The translations under genes and the position numbers were made by a program. A stretch of 64,000 nt of DNA from contig NZ_CP027860.1 of the NCBI RefSeq assembly GCF_003015185.1, forward strand, positions 5,735,001 through 5,799,000, read 5' to 3'. The notes beneath the pieces were generated by a model, which had not been told where the DNA came from, did not search any database, and worked only from the letters and a program-made list of their open reading frames with translations. Every line of letters starts with the position of its first letter. Within the stretch, counting starts at the first letter, position 1. The DNA is from Ahniella affigens (GTDB lineage: Bacteria; Pseudomonadota; Gammaproteobacteria; Xanthomonadales; Ahniellaceae). Below are positions 62,223 to 64,000 of the stretch, one piece after another.

Positions 62223-62729
62223 TCAGGGTTCGACACGCCGATAATCGGCAAACTGAAATCCAAACGCGTGGTGGTCATCAGCGGCGTGCTCGGTGGATCG
62301 TTCGAGTTGCCAATCTGACGCCGAAAAGGCGGGGAAGTAAGTGTCCGCCTGCGTCAACGTGGTGTGCACATGGGTCAACGCCATGAAGCGGGCGAGCGGC
62401 AGGCACAGCGCATAAATCTCGCCCCCGCCTATCACCCAAAGCCGCTCAGAATCGCAATGCGCCAGCGCCGTTGCGAGATCCGGTACCCGGGTCATGCCGG
62501 CAAAGGGCACTGCGTCATGGCGTGACAGCACCAAGTTCTGCCGCTTGGGCAACGAACGCCCCAACGACTCTGCGGTGCGCCGGCCCATGAGGATGGTTTG
62601 CCCCTGAGTCAGCGCTTTGAAGCGTTTCAGATCGTCCGGCAGGTGCCAGGGCAGCTGGTTGTCAAATCCGATGGCGCGCGCCGAGTCGAGCGCGGCGATC
62701 AGGGCGATTTCTGGGGGTCTTTGCATCAT
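62223..62729 (-). CDS. folA: Dihydrofolate reductase
   Basis: A 168-residue enzyme reducing dihydrofolate with NADPH. It shows ALIAALDSARAIGFDNQLPWHLPDDLKRFKALT (substrate and catalytic Asp region), ILMGRRTAESLGRSLP, and LWVIGGGEIYALCLPLARFM (cofactor site). The start is one of two adjacent ATGs (62729 or 62726). Length is typical. It converges on queD. Confidence 0.96.
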   Translation of the reverse strand: MMQRPPEIALIAALDSARAIGFDNQLPWHLPDDLKRFKALTQGQTILMGRRTAESLGRSLPKRQNLVLSRHDAVPFAGMTRVPDLATALAHCDSERLWVIGGGEIYALCLPLARFMALTHVHTTLTQADTYFPAFSASDWQLERSTEHAADDHHAFGFQFADYRRVEP

Positions 62730-62857
62730 CCGCGCATTGAAGCACACGCCAGAAAACAAGAATACTGGCAAACTCAGAGTCGTTGAAATCCCTTGCGCCG
62801 GTGGCCTGAAACACCCTGTGCGCCGTTTGTTCTGATCACTTTTTGCACCTATCCAAC

Positions 62858-63829
62858 ATGGACCGTTACGAACGAATTCTCAAACTGCACCGCATCCTCA
62901 AAGTGGCCCGACTGCCGGTATCGCAGCAAAGGCTGATGGATGAGCTCGAGTGTTCGCGCGCAACGCTGTATCGCGACATCGCGTTTCTGCGCGATGGCCT
63001 GGGCGCGCCGATCGACTCGCACGACAACACCAGTTCCATCTTCTACAACCAAGACGAGGCCGAGACATTCGAGTTGCCTGGTCTGTGGCTGTCCAGTAGC
63101 GAACTCGAATCATTGATGGCCATGCATCAACTCTTGGCGCGCTCCAGCGGCGAAGTGCTGAGTGGTGCGCTGGCGCCGTTGCGAAGCCGGATCGAGCGAT
63201 TGCTCGATGAGCAGTACCAGGGCAAACGTTTTCCCATCGAACGGGTGCGCGTGACCCGGGCGCTGTCCCGGCAGATCGATGAAACCGTGTTCCGACGTGT
63301 CGCGAGCTCGGTGTTGGAGCGGCACCAGTTGAAGTTCCGCTACCGCGCCCGCAGTACCGGGTCGGAGACCGAACGAACCGTGTCGCCGCAGCGGCTCACC
63401 CACTATCGCGAGAATTGGTATCTCGATGCGTTCGATCCTGACCGCGACGCGCTACGCAGCTTTTCACTCGATCGGATTGTCGACCCGACGGTACTCGACA
63501 AAACCGCGATCGACGTGGCCGATGCCGAGCTCGATAAGCAGCTGGCATCGAGTTACGGCATTTTTTCCGGTCCGCCCAAGGCTTGGGCGACGATCCACTT
63601 CTCAGCCAAGGCGGCGCGTTGGGTGGCCGAGGAGCACTGGCATTCCAAGCAAGAGGGCCACTTCTTGCCCGACGGTCAGTATGAGCTCCGCGTGCCTTAC
63701 TCAAACGCGCGCGAACTGTTGATGGACGTGCTTCGGTACGGGCCCGACGCCCAGATCATTGCACCCGTGGCGCTGCGCGAAGAAGCCAAAATCCAACTGC
63801 GTCTGGCACTCAGCGAGTACGAGGCCTGA
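62858..63829 (+). CDS. WYL-domain transcriptional regulator (YafY type)
   Basis: A 323-residue DNA-binding protein. An N-terminal winged helix (RILKLHRILKVARLPVSQQRLMDELECSRATLYRDI) is followed by a WYL domain containing ENWYLDAFD and RSFSLDRI, then a C-terminal WCX-like extension ending LRLALSEYEA. WYL proteins sense nucleic-acid or nucleotide ligands and often act in DNA-damage or phage-defence control (family knowledge). Target genes are not evident. The ATG at 62858 is chosen over a TTG at 62843. Confidence 0.9.
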   Translation: MDRYERILKLHRILKVARLPVSQQRLMDELECSRATLYRDIAFLRDGLGAPIDSHDNTSSIFYNQDEAETFELPGLWLSSSELESLMAMHQLLARSSGEVLSGALAPLRSRIERLLDEQYQGKRFPIERVRVTRALSRQIDETVFRRVASSVLERHQLKFRYRARSTGSETERTVSPQRLTHYRENWYLDAFDPDRDALRSFSLDRIVDPTVLDKTAIDVADAELDKQLASSYGIFSGPPKAWATIHFSAKAARWVAEEHWHSKQEGHFLPDGQYELRVPYSNARELLMDVLRYGPDAQIIAPVALREEAKIQLRLALSEYEA

Positions 63830-63920
63830 TGCGACGGTAAGCGCTGCACGTGTCTGATCGGGGCGGGACGTTGTTCACGTGGACAGGCGCCAATCGGCAA
63901 CCTGCCCACGCGTCGCGCGC

Positions 63921-64000
63921 TTACTCAAAACTGTTGGCAAACAGAGTATCCGGCAACACGGCTTGAAGGCAGTTTGAAAACTCGGACGTGCCGTCGCTGC
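63921..64000 (-). CDS. C-terminal end of a probable secreted protein, cut by window edge
   Basis: The last 25 codons of a minus-strand frame that enters from beyond base 64000 and stops with TAA at 63921. The end reads LPDTLFANSFE, which resembles the 'DxxFxxGFE' C-terminal tail I recall from many secreted proteins of this bacterial group. Too short for a firm call. Confidence 0.5.
   Translation of the reverse strand, partial: SDGTSEFSNCLQAVLPDTLFANSFE

Overview
The window is about 64 kb of high-GC chromosome from a gammaproteobacterium, most likely a member of the Lysobacterales (Xanthomonadales; Rhodanobacteraceae or Lysobacteraceae-like). The pointers are a XanB2-type chorismatase beside a xanthomonadin/aryl-polyene gene block, the sigma factor - small proteins - DUF3106 operon known from xanthomonads, thiL-pgpA, rpsF-rpsR-rplI, and clusters of short GC-rich palindromic repeats in intergenic spaces. 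Species assignment is inference. No rRNA, tRNA, CRISPR array, transposase or phage gene was seen.

Layout. 1-5.7 kb: a two-component system (sensor kinase cut by the window edge, NtrC-type regulator) divergent from an ABC-2 efflux operon (HlyD-like lipoprotein, ATPase, permease). 5.9-9.5 kb: two tandem secreted paralogues of unknown function and a small secreted protein. 10-13.1 kb: ECF sigma factor plus Ser/Thr kinase with TPR-like repeats. 13.5-15 kb: S1/P1 nuclease and potassium channel. 15.1-17 kb: sigma factor, two small proteins and a DUF3106 protein with overlapping ends. 17.6-20.4 kb: a second ECF sigma/anti-sigma-like pair and small membrane proteins. 20.5-24.9 kb: SDR protein, small acidic protein, asnS, an IscA-like protein, and rpsF-rpsR-rplI with a visible promoter, a structured leader and a terminator. 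25.5-43.6 kb: mixed housekeeping and secreted genes (extradiol dioxygenase, OsmC, M16 peptidase, PfkB kinase, secreted alpha/beta hydrolase, arfB, acyltransferase, thiL, pgpA, dsbC), separated by repeat-rich gaps. 44-45.6 kb: ETF-ubiquinone oxidoreductase.

The most interesting part is 45.6-56.7 kb. First comes a compact locus with an asparagine-synthetase-like cyclase, an unannotated 57-residue ORF that reads as a lasso-peptide precursor (leader motif Y-x2-P, then LG and LTL; predicted core of 21 residues with Gly1 and Asp8), and an HPr-kinase-like protein. No B1/B2 leader-processing genes are present. Next is a divergent pigment block: a XanB2 chorismatase and a flavin halogenase on one strand; ACP, membrane protein, dehydratase, acyltransferase, LolA-like protein, MMPL exporter and second dehydratase on the other. 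The ketosynthase, ketoreductase and starter-unit ligase expected for aryl polyenes are missing. recB follows six bases after the last pigment gene, then recD and queD, with no recC in sight. The window ends with folA, a WYL regulator and the tail of a protein ending in FANSFE.

Two repeat families stand out. One is a roughly 150-bp element with terminal inverted repeats and several internal hairpins (best copy 38067-38220, others more or less decayed). The other is a larger palindrome-rich unit present near 17.2, 25.2 and 35.1 kb.
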